Shown in pieces: positions 45,401-54,015 of a stretch of 64,000 bases of DNA. Below the pieces are notes generated by a model that was not told where the DNA came from, did no database searches, and saw nothing but the letters and a program-made list of their open reading frames with translations. The position numbers and the translations under genes are program-made. The stretch comes from JACDBE01 sp963714055 (GTDB lineage: Bacteria > Actinomycetota > Acidimicrobiia > Spongiisociales > UBA5794): the NCBI GenBank assembly GCA_963714055.1, contig OY970227.1, forward strand, positions 620,001 to 684,000, in the 5' to 3' direction. How positions within the stretch are numbered: position 1 is the stretch's first letter; each line of letters begins with the position of its first letter.

Positions 45401-47968
45401 ATGACGTTGTCGTATACCGAGGCGTCCTGGGTGCCGTTCGTGATCAGGATCCCGTCGGCATTGCCGGCGACGGTGCTGTTGCGGATGGTGTTGCCGTTCC
45501 CGCCACTATCGGCGTTGGACAGCTGGATCCCGGCGAGCACGTTGAGCTGCGCGGTGACCCCGTCGATGATGCCGAGGGACGATCCCGCACCGAGGTGGAC
45601 CCCGGTCTCGAACTCCTGGATGGTCCCTCCGATGATCGTTACCGAGTCGAACCCCTCGTTGCGGATCCCGGCAGACAGCCCCTGGGTGACACCGTCGATG
45701 GTGTGGCCGTCGAGGTCGATGGTGATCCCGCTGGCTCCGATCACCAGCCCGTCGCCGAGGCAGTCGACCAGGTTGTTGGTGAGCGACACGCTCACGGTGA
45801 CCACCTGTCCGCAGCTCACCGCGGTGGGGACCGGCGCCGAGGTAACGGTCCAGGTGAACGAGGCCGGTGTGGAGTCGGTATTCCCCGCCGGGTCCGTCGA
45901 CTGCACCTCGAAAGTGTGCGTGGTGACCGACAGACCGGGATAGTCCTGGGGCGAGGTGCAGTCGGTGAACGGCGACCCGTCGATCGAGCACTCGAAGGTG
46001 GCGCTCTCCTCGTCCGACGAGAAGGTGAAGCTGGCGTCGGTGGCCACAGTCGTCGCGTCAGGATGCGAGTCGATCGTGGTTTCGGGGGCGTCGCCGTCCA
46101 CCGGGCCGTCCGCGATGGTCCAGGTGTGGGTAGCCGGGGACGGATCGACGTTGCCCTGCAGGTCGACAGCCTGGACCTCGAAGGTGTGCTCGGCGACGCC
46201 GAGGCCGGTGTACTCAACCGGCGAGGTGCACGGGGCGTACCCGAGCCCGTCGAGCTGGCACTGGAACACGAGGTTGGGCCCGGGGGTGGCGTTGTCGCTG
46301 CCGGTGAAGGAGAACGTCGCCGTGGGGCCGGTGCTCGGATCCGGCGGGGCGTCGAAGATGGTCGTTGTCGGTGGGATGGAGTCGGGGCCCGGCGGTGCCT
46401 GCACCAGGGTCCAGGTGTAGACCGCCGGGGTCAGGTCGACGTTGTCGGACGGGTCGATGGCGCGCACCTCGAAGACGTGCTCACCGGACAGCAGCAGCTC
46501 GTAGGTCCACGGGCTGGCGCAGTCGTGCCAGGTCTCCGAGTCGGGTGGCTGGGGTGGGTCGGGCGGCTCGCCCGGCTCCGGAGGCTCCGGGGGCTCGCCC
46601 GGCGGGTCGGGTGGGGCGTCCAGCCGGCACTCGAAGCTGAGTGCCGTGGTGGGGGCGGTGTCGTCGGTCCCGGTGAAGGTGAAGACCTGCGGGTCGAGGG
46701 TGCTGCCCCCGTCGAGTGGGCCACTCATGATCACCGTGTCAGGTGGGGTGAGGTCGCCGTCGCCCGGAGGTGGCGGCGTGCCTGTGGTGCACACCACGCC
46801 GACGCACTGGAGCGGCTCGGCGTTGCCGCTGGCGGTGTTGGCACCGCCGTCGACGACCAGCTCGCCGGCGACGATCCCGAAGCCGCCGTTGTTGTGGGCC
46901 GAGTTGGCGGTCACGACGTGGCCGCCGGCGGAGACCGAGATGCCGTCGCCGACGTTGTTGCTGGCCGAGTTGCCCTCGATGACGTTGCCGGGGATCGGGT
47001 TGCCCAGCGCATCGACCGCCTCGGCTTCGATGGCGATGCCGGTGCCCTGGGTGAGGTCGGCGACGTTGTCGAGGATGTCGTTCTCCAACCCGCCTTCGAC
47101 GGTGATCCCGTTGGCCGAGGAGAAGCTGACGTCGTTGTCCTCCACCAGGTTGCCGTTGGAGCCGGCGATCTCGATGCCACCCGGGTTGAAACGGGCGTCG
47201 TTGCCGGTCACCGAGCCGTTGTGGGCGTTGCTCAGGGCGACGCCGGCGCCCCCGTTGGCGTGGCTGACGTTGTCGACCACGTCGTTCCCGTCGGAGTCGC
47301 TGATCGAGATGCCCGAGTCGCTGCTCCGGGACACCGTGTTGCCCTCGATCAGGTTGTCGTGGGATCCGGCGAACAGGAAGATGCCGGCGTCCCCGGCGTC
47401 GCTGACGGTGTTGCCGGTGATGGTGTTGTCAGTGGCGGCCTCGAGGAAGATGCCGCCGTCGCTGTCGATCAGCGGGTCCTGGATGAACCCGTTGACCACG
47501 TTCGCCTCGATGAGGTGGCCGTGGGCGTTCTGGAGCCGGATCGCCACCCCACCGTTGCCGGTGAAGGTGTTGCCGGTGACAACGCTGTTCTCCGACCCGC
47601 TCACCAGGGCCACGCCGCCCTCGCCGTTGGCGGTGAACAGGTTGTCCCTGACGGTGTTGCCGTTGCGCCCGTCGTCGGCGTCGAACAGCTCGACCCCGGC
47701 GATCAGGTTGGCGTCGAGGGTCATGCCCTCGACCACGTTGTGGATGGCGCCGGCGAGGATGCGAACGCCGTAGCCGAAGCCCTGCACGGTGCCGTTCTTG
47801 ATGACCACGTTGTCGTGCCCGGCGTTGCGGATGCCGGCGAGGAGGCCGTCCTCCTCGCCGGGGTCGACCACGACCCCGCTCGAGACGGTGTGCCCGTTGA
47901 GGTCGACCTCGATGTCAGGGGCGCCGATCACCAGCCCCTCGCCGAGGCAGCCGAGCAGGTCGTTCTGC
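39423..47968 (-). CDS. Giant surface protein, fragment 4: three beta-helix modules and many Ig-like repeats
   Basis: This is the longest uninterrupted frame (about 2,850 residues). It has three NosD/PbH1 parallel beta-helix modules (48010-46790, 45828-44612 and 44045-42945), each followed by Ig-like repeats with a TFECxLDG...CxSP...HTFEVRAxDxxGN signature. About twelve Ig-like repeats follow the third module, interrupted once by a FAVAE-type domain (41150-41515). Pro/Glu-rich spacers (such as PPEPPEPGEPPDPPQPP) lie in the first Ig-like repeat. An 8.5-kb frame without a stop shows that the coding sequence was under selection recently. No catalytic motif is visible. Confidence 0.82.
42945..44045 (-). 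repeat. NosD-like beta-helix module 3 of 3
   Basis: It opens VSCGQVLTQSTLVTNDLVDC and GPGLVVGANAITVDLDGHVI, continues with rungs such as NTITANSLSGNDDAG and closes with CFGIACTSG. The shared opening and closing Cys pairs (SCGQ...DC; C..xxC) could form disulfides that cap each helix. Confidence 0.78.
44612..45828 (-). repeat. NosD-like beta-helix module 2 of 3
   Basis: It opens VSCGQVVTVSVSLTNNLVDC and GDGLVIGASGITIDLDGHTI, then runs PbH1 rungs (NTIRNSTVAGNADGI, NVVEGNTVTESESG). It closes with CFNVVCDGG. It has the same layout as modules 1 and 3. Confidence 0.78.
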
Positions 47969-48010
47969 GAGCACGATGCTCTCGGTGATCACCTGGCCGC
48001 AGGTCACCGT
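46790..48010 (-). repeat. NosD-like beta-helix module 1 of 3
   Basis: It opens with VTCGQVITESIVL and, after a frame break, GCLGEGLVIGAPDIEVDLNGHTV. About 15 PbH1 rungs with xxxNTVxxNxxxxNGxxGI spacing follow. It closes with ECxGVVCTTG just before the Ig-like repeats. Modules 2 and 3 copy its order and length (about 1.1-1.2 kb). Confidence 0.75.
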
Positions 48011-49355
48011 CCCCGGGCCGCCGGGCGGTGGCGGCGGTGGCGGGGGCGTCCCGTCGGCGGCGAAGCGGAGAACGAGCTCGGGGAGGGACGCGTCGGGCGG
48101 GTCCTGCGGGGTCTCCCGACTGTGGAAGGACTGGTCGGCGCCCTCGGGATCGCTCTCCACGGCGTCGCGGATCAGCCAGCCGTGGTCCGTCAGGGTGCCG
48201 GCGAGCATGTCGGTGACGTGGGCGGTGACGTCCCATTCCCGGTAGCCGTCGCCGGAGGTCGTGGTCGCCGCCGTCCCTGTGGTGCCGGGCTGGTTGTTCC
48301 AGGTGGCGCCGTTCTCGGTCCACGCCCCGGCCAGCGGGATCGCTTCAAGGGTCCGCCCTGTGGTGCTCGACCCGGCGTAGAGACGGAGCGTCGCCGACTC
48401 GAGGGCGCAGTCGGGGGCGTCGTTGGAGATCGGGAACCCGATCAGGGTTCGGGCGTTCATCCCGAGGTCGTTGGAGCGGACGACCAGCTCGGGGACGAGC
48501 ACGAAGTTCTCGAAGGCGCTGCCCTGGTCGACGAAGACGTCGGCGTCGGCGGTCAGCGTGATGTTGGCCGAGTCGCAGGTGAGTGGCGGGGCGACGGTCC
48601 AGGTGTAGGTGGCCGGGGTGGGGTCGACGTTGTCGGCGCCGTCGGTGGCGCGAGCCTCCACGGTGTGCGAGCCGACGGTGAGGTTGGAGTAGACCAGCGG
48701 GTTGGTGCACTCCAACCACGCCTCGGGCTCGCTCGTGTCGATCCGGCACTCGAACTCGAGGAACTGGGCCGGAGTCTGGTCGTCGGTGGCACCAACCGTG
48801 AAGATGGCGCTGTTGCTGAAGCTCGGGTTCGGCGGGGTCTCCAGGAAGGACGTCTGCGGCGGGGTGACGTCCTCGGTGCCACCGAACTCGTGGACCGCCG
48901 GGCTCGGGTCGACGTTGCCGGCGTTGTCGATGGCCCGGACCTCGAACGTGAACAGCCCTTCCTCGATGATGGGGACCTGCCATGGGCTGGCGCAGCCGAC
49001 GAAGGCGAACTCGGGCGGGACCGGCTCGGTCGGGTCGGGAGGCTCGGGGGGCTCGCCGATCTCGGTCTCGATCAGCCGGCATTCGAAGCGCAGCTCCTCG
49101 GGCGGGGTCACGTCGTCGGTCCCGGTGAAGGTGAACGCCGAGGTCGCCTCGGTGTCCTGGATCGGACCGGTCAGGTACTCGGTGTCAGGGGGGACGTCGT
49201 CCGGCGGCGGGAACGGCCCCTCGTACTCGAAGGCGCCGATGTCACAGGCGATGTTCTGGGGCCTGGTCACGCCGCGCTGGTCGGTGAGAAGGCACGGGCT
49301 CACCCCACCGTCGATGGCCAGGCTGCCCTCGGTGAGCGCCATGGTCATGGTCGGA
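47969..49355 (-). CDS. Giant surface protein, fragment 3: CSLREC tail, two Ig-like repeats and DNRLRE
   Basis: The frame starts with PTMTMALTEGSLAIDGGVSPCLLTDQRGV and CDIGAFEYEGP, the standard C-terminal end of a CSLREC-type beta-helix. Two Ig-like repeats follow, then a DNRLRE domain (48050-48585: ADVFVDQGSAFENFVLVP, ENGATWNNQPGTTG). A poly-Pro/Gly linker then leads to VTCGQVITESIVL, the opening of the first NosD-like module. The break near 47965-47971 falls right after SIVL, and NDLLGCLGEGLVIGA continues in the next frame. Confidence 0.75.
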
Positions 49356-49488
49356 ACCGCCGTTGTCGGCGATGGCATCGAGCCCGGCGTCGGCGACGTT
49401 CACCCGATCCGACGAGCCGCGGAACAGGCAGGTGTCCCCGTCCTCCAGGTTGCCCCCGGCCGAGCCGAGGGCGAAGGTGCAGGCCGGG
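49356..49488 (-). CDS. Giant surface protein, fragment 2: short frame between two breaks
   Basis: About 44 residues: GPACTFALGSAGGNLEDGDTCLFRGSSDRVNVADAGLDAIADNGG-type sequence, recognised by TCLFRG and GLDAIADNGG. This is the conserved penultimate segment of CSLREC beta-helix proteins (GNLexxxxC...dP.LxpLaDNGG). It joins fragment 1 (at about 49483-49491) and fragment 3 (at about 49352-49358) and belongs to neither frame. Two compensating-looking shifts 130 bp apart leave the motif itself untouched. Confidence 0.65.
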
Positions 49489-51243
49489 CCCGAGCAGGTT
49501 CTCGGCGACGATGGTGTTCTTGAAGATGACCGACAGGCTCGGCTGGATCGGGAAGTTGACCGAGCCGATCTCGCCACCGACGCCGCTGGCGATCGGGGAG
49601 CTGTTGCGGGCGATCGTCGAGTTGGTGACGTGCACGTCGGCGTCGGAATCGACGTAGAAGCCGCCGCCGCGCACCTGGGCCAGGTTGCCGGTGATGGTCA
49701 CGTTCTCGTAGTCGGCGTCGGCGTCGCCCAGCCCGTAGATGCCGCCCCCCAGCCCGGTGTCGTCGTTGAGCCCGATCAGGGCGGCGTTGTCGTAGATGGT
49801 GGTCCGTGACACGAGGGTGGCCCCGTCGGCGGCGTTGGCGAACCCGCCCCCGTTCTCGGCGACGTTGCCGGTGATCGTGGTGTCGACGATCGTGAAGTCG
49901 CCGCTCCCCTGGCTCTCTATACCGCCCCCGTCGAGACCGGCGACGTTGTCGGTGATCGTCATCCGGGTGAACGTGACCACGGTGGCGGCGTTCTCCACCC
50001 CGCCGCCGCCCGCACCGGCCTCGTTCCCGGTGACCACGGTGTCGGTGATCTCCACCGACCCGTTGTTGTCGAGGTAGATGCCCCCGCCTTCGTCGGGCGT
50101 GCTGTTCCCCGAGAAGGTCGACCCCACGATGTCGATGCTGCCATCGCCGCCGGCAGCGAGGCCTCCCCCGTGGCCTTCGCCCGCCTCGAGCTCGGTGGGC
50201 ACCCCGGCCTGGTTGCCGGTGACGCTGACATTCGTCATCACCACCGGGCGCTCGGCGCTGGCGTAGAGGCCGCCCCCGTCGCCGTGAGCTTCGTTGCCGG
50301 TGATCGAGCCGCCGGTCATGGTGATGCTCGACTTGGACACGACGCTGATCCCGCCTCCGGCGTCCTCGGCAAGGTTGCCCGACACCGTGGTGCTGGTGAG
50401 GGTGAGTGCACCCTCGTGGTCGTTGAAGATGCCGCCGCCACCACCTTCGATGGCGTGGTTGCCGGATACCGTGGCCCCGGTCAGCTTGAGGGCGCTGGGT
50501 ACGCCGGTGGGGCTGAGCTCGCCGGCGTTGAAGATCCCCCCGCCGTTCCGCCCGGTGTTGTTCGACACCACCGTCCCGGTGTTGAGGTTGGTGGTGCCGT
50601 GGCTGACGAACAGCCCGCCGCCGTCGCCACCCGAGGAGTTCTCGGTGACCGTCACCGCGTTCAGGTTCAGCGTGCCAGTAGAGGTGTTGACGATCCCCCC
50701 GCCATCCTCGATGGTGAACCCGTTGGTGATCGTCAGGGCGCCGATCGTCACCGTGCCGGCCTTGGGGTGCACCTCGAGGACCCGGCCGATGCCGACACCG
50801 TCCACCACGGTGGACCCGGCCCCGGCTCCGGTGATGGTCACCGGACAGGTGATGTCGAGGTCGCCCTCGTGGGCGTCCCCTCCGGTGGCGTTGCAGCTGG
50901 CCAGCGGGTCGGGCTCGGGCGGCTCGGGCGGCTCGACCCCACCACCCAACGTGAGCAGGAAGGTGCCACTGGGGACCTGGATGGTGTCGGCCGTGACCGT
51001 TGCGTTTGACTCCTCGATGGCGGCCCGCAGCGTGCACGTGCCGGCGCCGCTGGCACACACTCCGTCCCCGACGTTGGCGTCGGCGACATCTGCGGTGCTG
51101 TCGACGACGAAGATCTCGGCGGCGCGCACCGGGTCCGGTGATTGCGTGGCCACGAAGGCCAGCGTTTGCACCAGCAATGCCACACAGGCGATGGTGGCAC
51201 CCCGCTTCCGGGTGCCCCCTCGAGACGATCCCACGCTCCCCAT
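49489..51243 (-). CDS. Giant surface protein, fragment 1 (N-terminus): signal peptide and CSLREC beta-helix
   Basis: ATG 51243 has GGGGGAG about 8 nt upstream. The start MGSVGSSRGGTRKRGATIAC leads into a signal segment (IACVALLVQTLAFVATQS). After the signal, the CSLREC-type block VVDSTADVADANVGDGVCASG-like opens (key residues: VVDSTADV and CTLRAAIEESNA). About 450 residues of parallel beta-helix rungs follow with GGGIxN, GNxAxxGGG and TVSGNxA repeats. Such proteins are exported and adhesive or structural in many large-genome bacteria. The upstream 79-bp tandem repeat carries two copies of the GGTGATGAA motif. Confidence 0.8.
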
Positions 51244-51320
51244 GTCCCCAACTCCCCCAGGGCCGCAGCCCCATTTCGACACCGGAGACCAGCATGCAGT
51301 ACGAAGATCAGGGGGCCGTA

Positions 51321-51478
51321 AGCCGGTGATGAAGACTTCTTTATCGACCGGAGCACCCTCGGGTCGACGCCCTCCCCTCACCCTCGACTTCAGGTCGAAA
51401 GCTGGTGATGAAGACTTCTTTATCGACCGGAGCACCCTCGGGTCGACGCCCTCCCCTCACCCTCGACTTCAGGTCGAA
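51321..51478. repeat. 79-bp perfect tandem duplication upstream of the giant gene
   Basis: Positions 51321-51399 and 51400-51478 are two copies differing at one base (51324 C, 51403 T). Each carries GGTGATGAAGACTTCTTTATC (start 51325 and 51404; key elements GGTGATGAA and TTCTTTATC). The second copy's end overlaps the last codons of the response-regulator gene at 51469. The block lies 78-235 bp upstream of the giant gene ATG (51243), a fitting place for a regulatory array. Confidence 0.8.
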
Positions 51479-52155
51479 GGTCCTCCGGGGGCGCCGGCCC
51501 GGCCCCGCAGCCGGTAGCCCACGCCGCGCACCGTCTCGATGACGTCGGCGCCGAGCTTCTTGCGCAGCGTGTTGACGTACACGTTGACCACGTTCGTGGT
51601 CGGGTCGAACGAGTATCCCCACACTGCCGACAGCAGCTGCTGACGGCTGAGCACCCGGTCGGCGTTTCGGGCGAAGGTCTCGAGAAGGGCGAACTCCCGG
51701 GCGGTCAGCACCACCTGGTCTTCGCCCAGGGTGACCCGCCGTGTGGTGAGGTCGAGCCTGATGTTGCCGGCTTGGAGGACGTGACGCTGGTCGGTCCCGG
51801 CGGTGCGCAACCGGGTCCGGATGCGGGCTACCAGCTCGTCGAAACGGAACGGCTTGGTCATGTAGTCGTCGGCGCCGCCCTCGAGCACCTGGACCACGTC
51901 GCGGTCCCTCCTACCGGTGAGCACGAGGACGGGCACCCGGGATCCCCGGGCTCGCAGCTCCTGCAGGACGTGGAACCCGTCGCGTTCGGGCAGCCCGAGA
52001 TCGAGCAGGACCAGGTCGAACTCGTCGGAGAGCCCGAGCCGTTGCGCCACCTCGCCGCTCGCCACCAGCGTGGTGGTGAACCCCTCGGCGCGCAGGCCCT
52101 TGTCGAGGAACGACCCGATCAGCGGCTCGTCTTCGGCGATCAGGATGCGGGCCAC
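51469..52155 (-). CDS. OmpR-family response regulator
   Basis: The 228-residue protein has a receiver domain with AEDEP, phosphoacceptor Asp in LVLLDLGLPERDG near 52, Thr in VLTGRRD and Lys in DYMTKPF. An OmpR/PhoB winged helix follows (VVLTAREFALLETFARNADRVLSRQQLL, then VVNVYVNTLRKKLG and IETVRGVGYRL). GTG 52155 lies 16 bp inside the kinase gene, so the pair is coupled. It is the only full DNA-binding regulator in this signalling cluster and thus the best candidate to bind the 11-bp-periodic GATGAA sites upstream of nearby surface genes. Confidence 0.92.
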   Translation of the reverse strand: MARILIAEDEPLIGSFLDKGLRAEGFTTTLVASGEVAQRLGLSDEFDLVLLDLGLPERDGFHVLQELRARGSRVPVLVLTGRRDRDVVQVLEGGADDYMTKPFRFDELVARIRTRLRTAGTDQRHVLQAGNIRLDLTTRRVTLGEDQVVLTAREFALLETFARNADRVLSRQQLLSAVWGYSFDPTTNVVNVYVNTLRKKLGADVIETVRGVGYRLRGRAGAPGGPST

Positions 52156-53753
52156 GGCTCGACCTCGACGTCGGGGCGGACCGGGAGCACGATGGTGAAC
52201 GTCGAGCCCTCGCCGAGCCGGCTGACGAGGTCGACACGACCCCCGTGACCCTCGGCGATCGCCTCGACGAGCGCCAGGCCCAGCCCCGAGCCCCGGTGCT
52301 CCCGTCCTGCCGTCGACCCGCGGGCGAACCGCTCGAAGATGCGCTCTTGGTCGGCTGCAGCGATCCCCGTCCCCGTGTCACGGACCCATAGCCTCCACTC
52401 GCCGCCGGCCAGGTCCGACCCGATGGCGATGACATCGTCGGCGTCGGTGTACTGGACGGCGTTGTGCGCCAGGTTCATGACCGCCTCGGTGAGGCGGTAG
52501 CGGTCGACCTCGGCGACCCCGACCCCGACCCGGTCGAGGGTCCAGGCGCGGGGCGCCAGGGCGCTCGCCTTGGCGAGGAGCTGCTCGGTGAACGCGGCGA
52601 TGTCGAGACGCTCGGTCTGCACGAAGTCGGGCTGGTCGGCCTCGGCGAGGAACTGGAGGTTGTCGACGATGCGCGCCATCCGCTCGATCTCGTCGAGCAC
52701 CAACGCCACCGTCGCCCGGCGCTCGACCGGGTCGTCGCCGAGCAGCTCGAGGTGGCCCCGGGAGATGGTCAGCGGGTCGCGCAGCTCGTGCCCGGCATCC
52801 TCGACGAACCGCCGCTGACCCTCGAACACGGTCTCCAGACGGTCGAGCATGGCGTTGAAGCTACGGGCCATCTCCGCCGCCTCGTCGGAGCCCCGCACCG
52901 GGATACGCTGCGTGAGGTCCGACTGGGAGATGGATCGGGCGGTCCCGGTGAGCGCTTCCACCGGGCGCAACACGCGGCCGACCACCAGCCAGGCCACCAC
53001 CGATGCCACCAGCAGAACGGCGAACATGATCCCCGCCCCGTAGGTGCGCAGCCGGCCGATCTCCTGCACCTGGGTGGTGGGCAGGATGGTGACGACGAGT
53101 GCCCCGGACTGGTCGCCGATCGCCACCGGCTGGGCGATGTAGGTGGCCTCGCCGCGGACGGTCTCGAACCGACCCGAGATCTCGCCTCCGTCGCCGGAGC
53201 CCCCAGCGGCGAACGCCTCCCAGCCGTCGACGGCCGCGTCGGGGATCTGGCTCACGGGATACCGCTCGAGGTCGGCCCGGTACAGCGAGCCGTCGACGTA
53301 CGCCAGCATCGCCTCCTCGTGGCCCGTGACGTTGCGACGGAAGTAGACGTCGAAGAGAGCGTTGAGGGTCGTGAACGGCTCACTGGTCGCCGGGTCCACG
53401 CCCCCTACCAGCCGCTCCAACTCGAGGATCTCCTGCTGGAGGTCGTCCTCGATCCGGTTCTCCAACTGGATGGCGAGGACCTGGCCGAGCGCCACGGTCG
53501 AGAGGATCGCCGAGACGGCGAGCAGCGCCACGTATGCGCCGAGCAGCTTCGCCTTGGTGCTCCGGCCCAGCTCGAACCAGCGACTCCGTCGGTCCGGTTG
53601 GTTCTCGCCGCCGGCGACGCCCCGGCGGGAGAAGGCACGGCCGGACCGGCCCGAGACGGCAGCGGTCCCGCCGGACCCCGCATCCGGGACCGGTGCCGCG
53701 TTCGGGTCTGCAGTCGCTTCCACGCCCGCTGCGTCGTCGATGGTCCCCGCCAT
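52140..53753 (-). CDS. Sensor histidine kinase (HAMP type), paired with the OmpR regulator
   Basis: The 537-residue kinase has a long Pro/Gly/Ala-rich cytoplasmic start (about 1-60) and TM1 (LLGAYVALLAVSAILSTVAL). An extracytoplasmic sensor of about 150 residues (VDPATSEPFTTLNALFDVYF) precedes TM2 (GAGIMFAVLLVASVVAWLVVG). A HAMP domain (LRPVEALTGTARSISQSDLTQRIPV) is followed by the H-box FVEDAGHELRDPLTISRGH (His near 321) and a HATPase domain (NLAHNAVQYTDADD, VRDTGTGIA, GSGLGLALVEAIAEGHGG). GGAGG lies 7 nt before ATG 53753. It is divergent from a closely similar kinase at 54016. Confidence 0.92.
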   Translation of the reverse strand: MAGTIDDAAGVEATADPNAAPVPDAGSGGTAAVSGRSGRAFSRRGVAGGENQPDRRSRWFELGRSTKAKLLGAYVALLAVSAILSTVALGQVLAIQLENRIEDDLQQEILELERLVGGVDPATSEPFTTLNALFDVYFRRNVTGHEEAMLAYVDGSLYRADLERYPVSQIPDAAVDGWEAFAAGGSGDGGEISGRFETVRGEATYIAQPVAIGDQSGALVVTILPTTQVQEIGRLRTYGAGIMFAVLLVASVVAWLVVGRVLRPVEALTGTARSISQSDLTQRIPVRGSDEAAEMARSFNAMLDRLETVFEGQRRFVEDAGHELRDPLTISRGHLELLGDDPVERRATVALVLDEIERMARIVDNLQFLAEADQPDFVQTERLDIAAFTEQLLAKASALAPRAWTLDRVGVGVAEVDRYRLTEAVMNLAHNAVQYTDADDVIAIGSDLAGGEWRLWVRDTGTGIAAADQERIFERFARGSTAGREHRGSGLGLALVEAIAEGHGGRVDLVSRLGEGSTFTIVLPVRPDVEVEPWPAS

Positions 53754-54015
53754 CCACCTGCCTCCCATCAGCCCGAGCGATCGCCGAGGCTTTACCCAGA
53801 GCGCCGTCCCTCGTCGGCGCGACCCCTTGGAAGCATATGCCGGGCGCGGAGTTGTCGCCAAGGTTCCTGCGAGGTATCGACTCCGGGTCGAGCCTACCCT
53901 CTACCAGAGGTCGAGGCCTGGCGACCGGGGTGCGCCCGGGCAGGCCCGGCGCCGAGCCGCAGGCGGCGCGGTGCCGGCAGTTCCCTTCTCAGGGTCCGGC
54001 CCGTATCCTCCCGCC

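Larger units (their letters stand above)
35971..51243 (-). pseudogene. Giant modular secreted surface protein (about 5,090 residues), frame broken five times
   Basis: Joining six open frames end to end gives one continuous modular protein. From the N-terminus these are: signal peptide, CSLREC-type parallel beta-helix, two Ig-like repeats, a DNRLRE domain, then three NosD-like beta-helix modules alternating with three, two and five Ig-like repeats, then further Ig-like repeats interleaved with two copies of a roughly 120-residue ...TSLSPFAVAE domain, a second DNRLRE, three Ig-like repeats and a terminal DNRLRE. Each frame change occurs inside a conserved motif that resumes at once in the next frame, so each is a single-base event. 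No sortase motif or anchor helix follows the last domain. It is probably an extracellular adhesin or matrix protein. The number of breaks suggests assembly errors or active decay. Confidence 0.75.

Noticed and set aside
36500..46500. Periodic similar blocks that at first look like a CRISPR or tandem-repeat array
   Set aside because: The periodicity (about 250-280 bp) follows protein Ig-like repeats. Spacers are coding and there are no short identical repeats or cas genes.
36000..51000. Many long open frames on the + strand opposite the giant gene (for example 39610-43239 and 45373-47988)
   Set aside because: They are antisense shadows of GC-rich repeat coding sequence: composition is Arg/Gly/Val/His-biased, with no domain and no ribosome-binding site.
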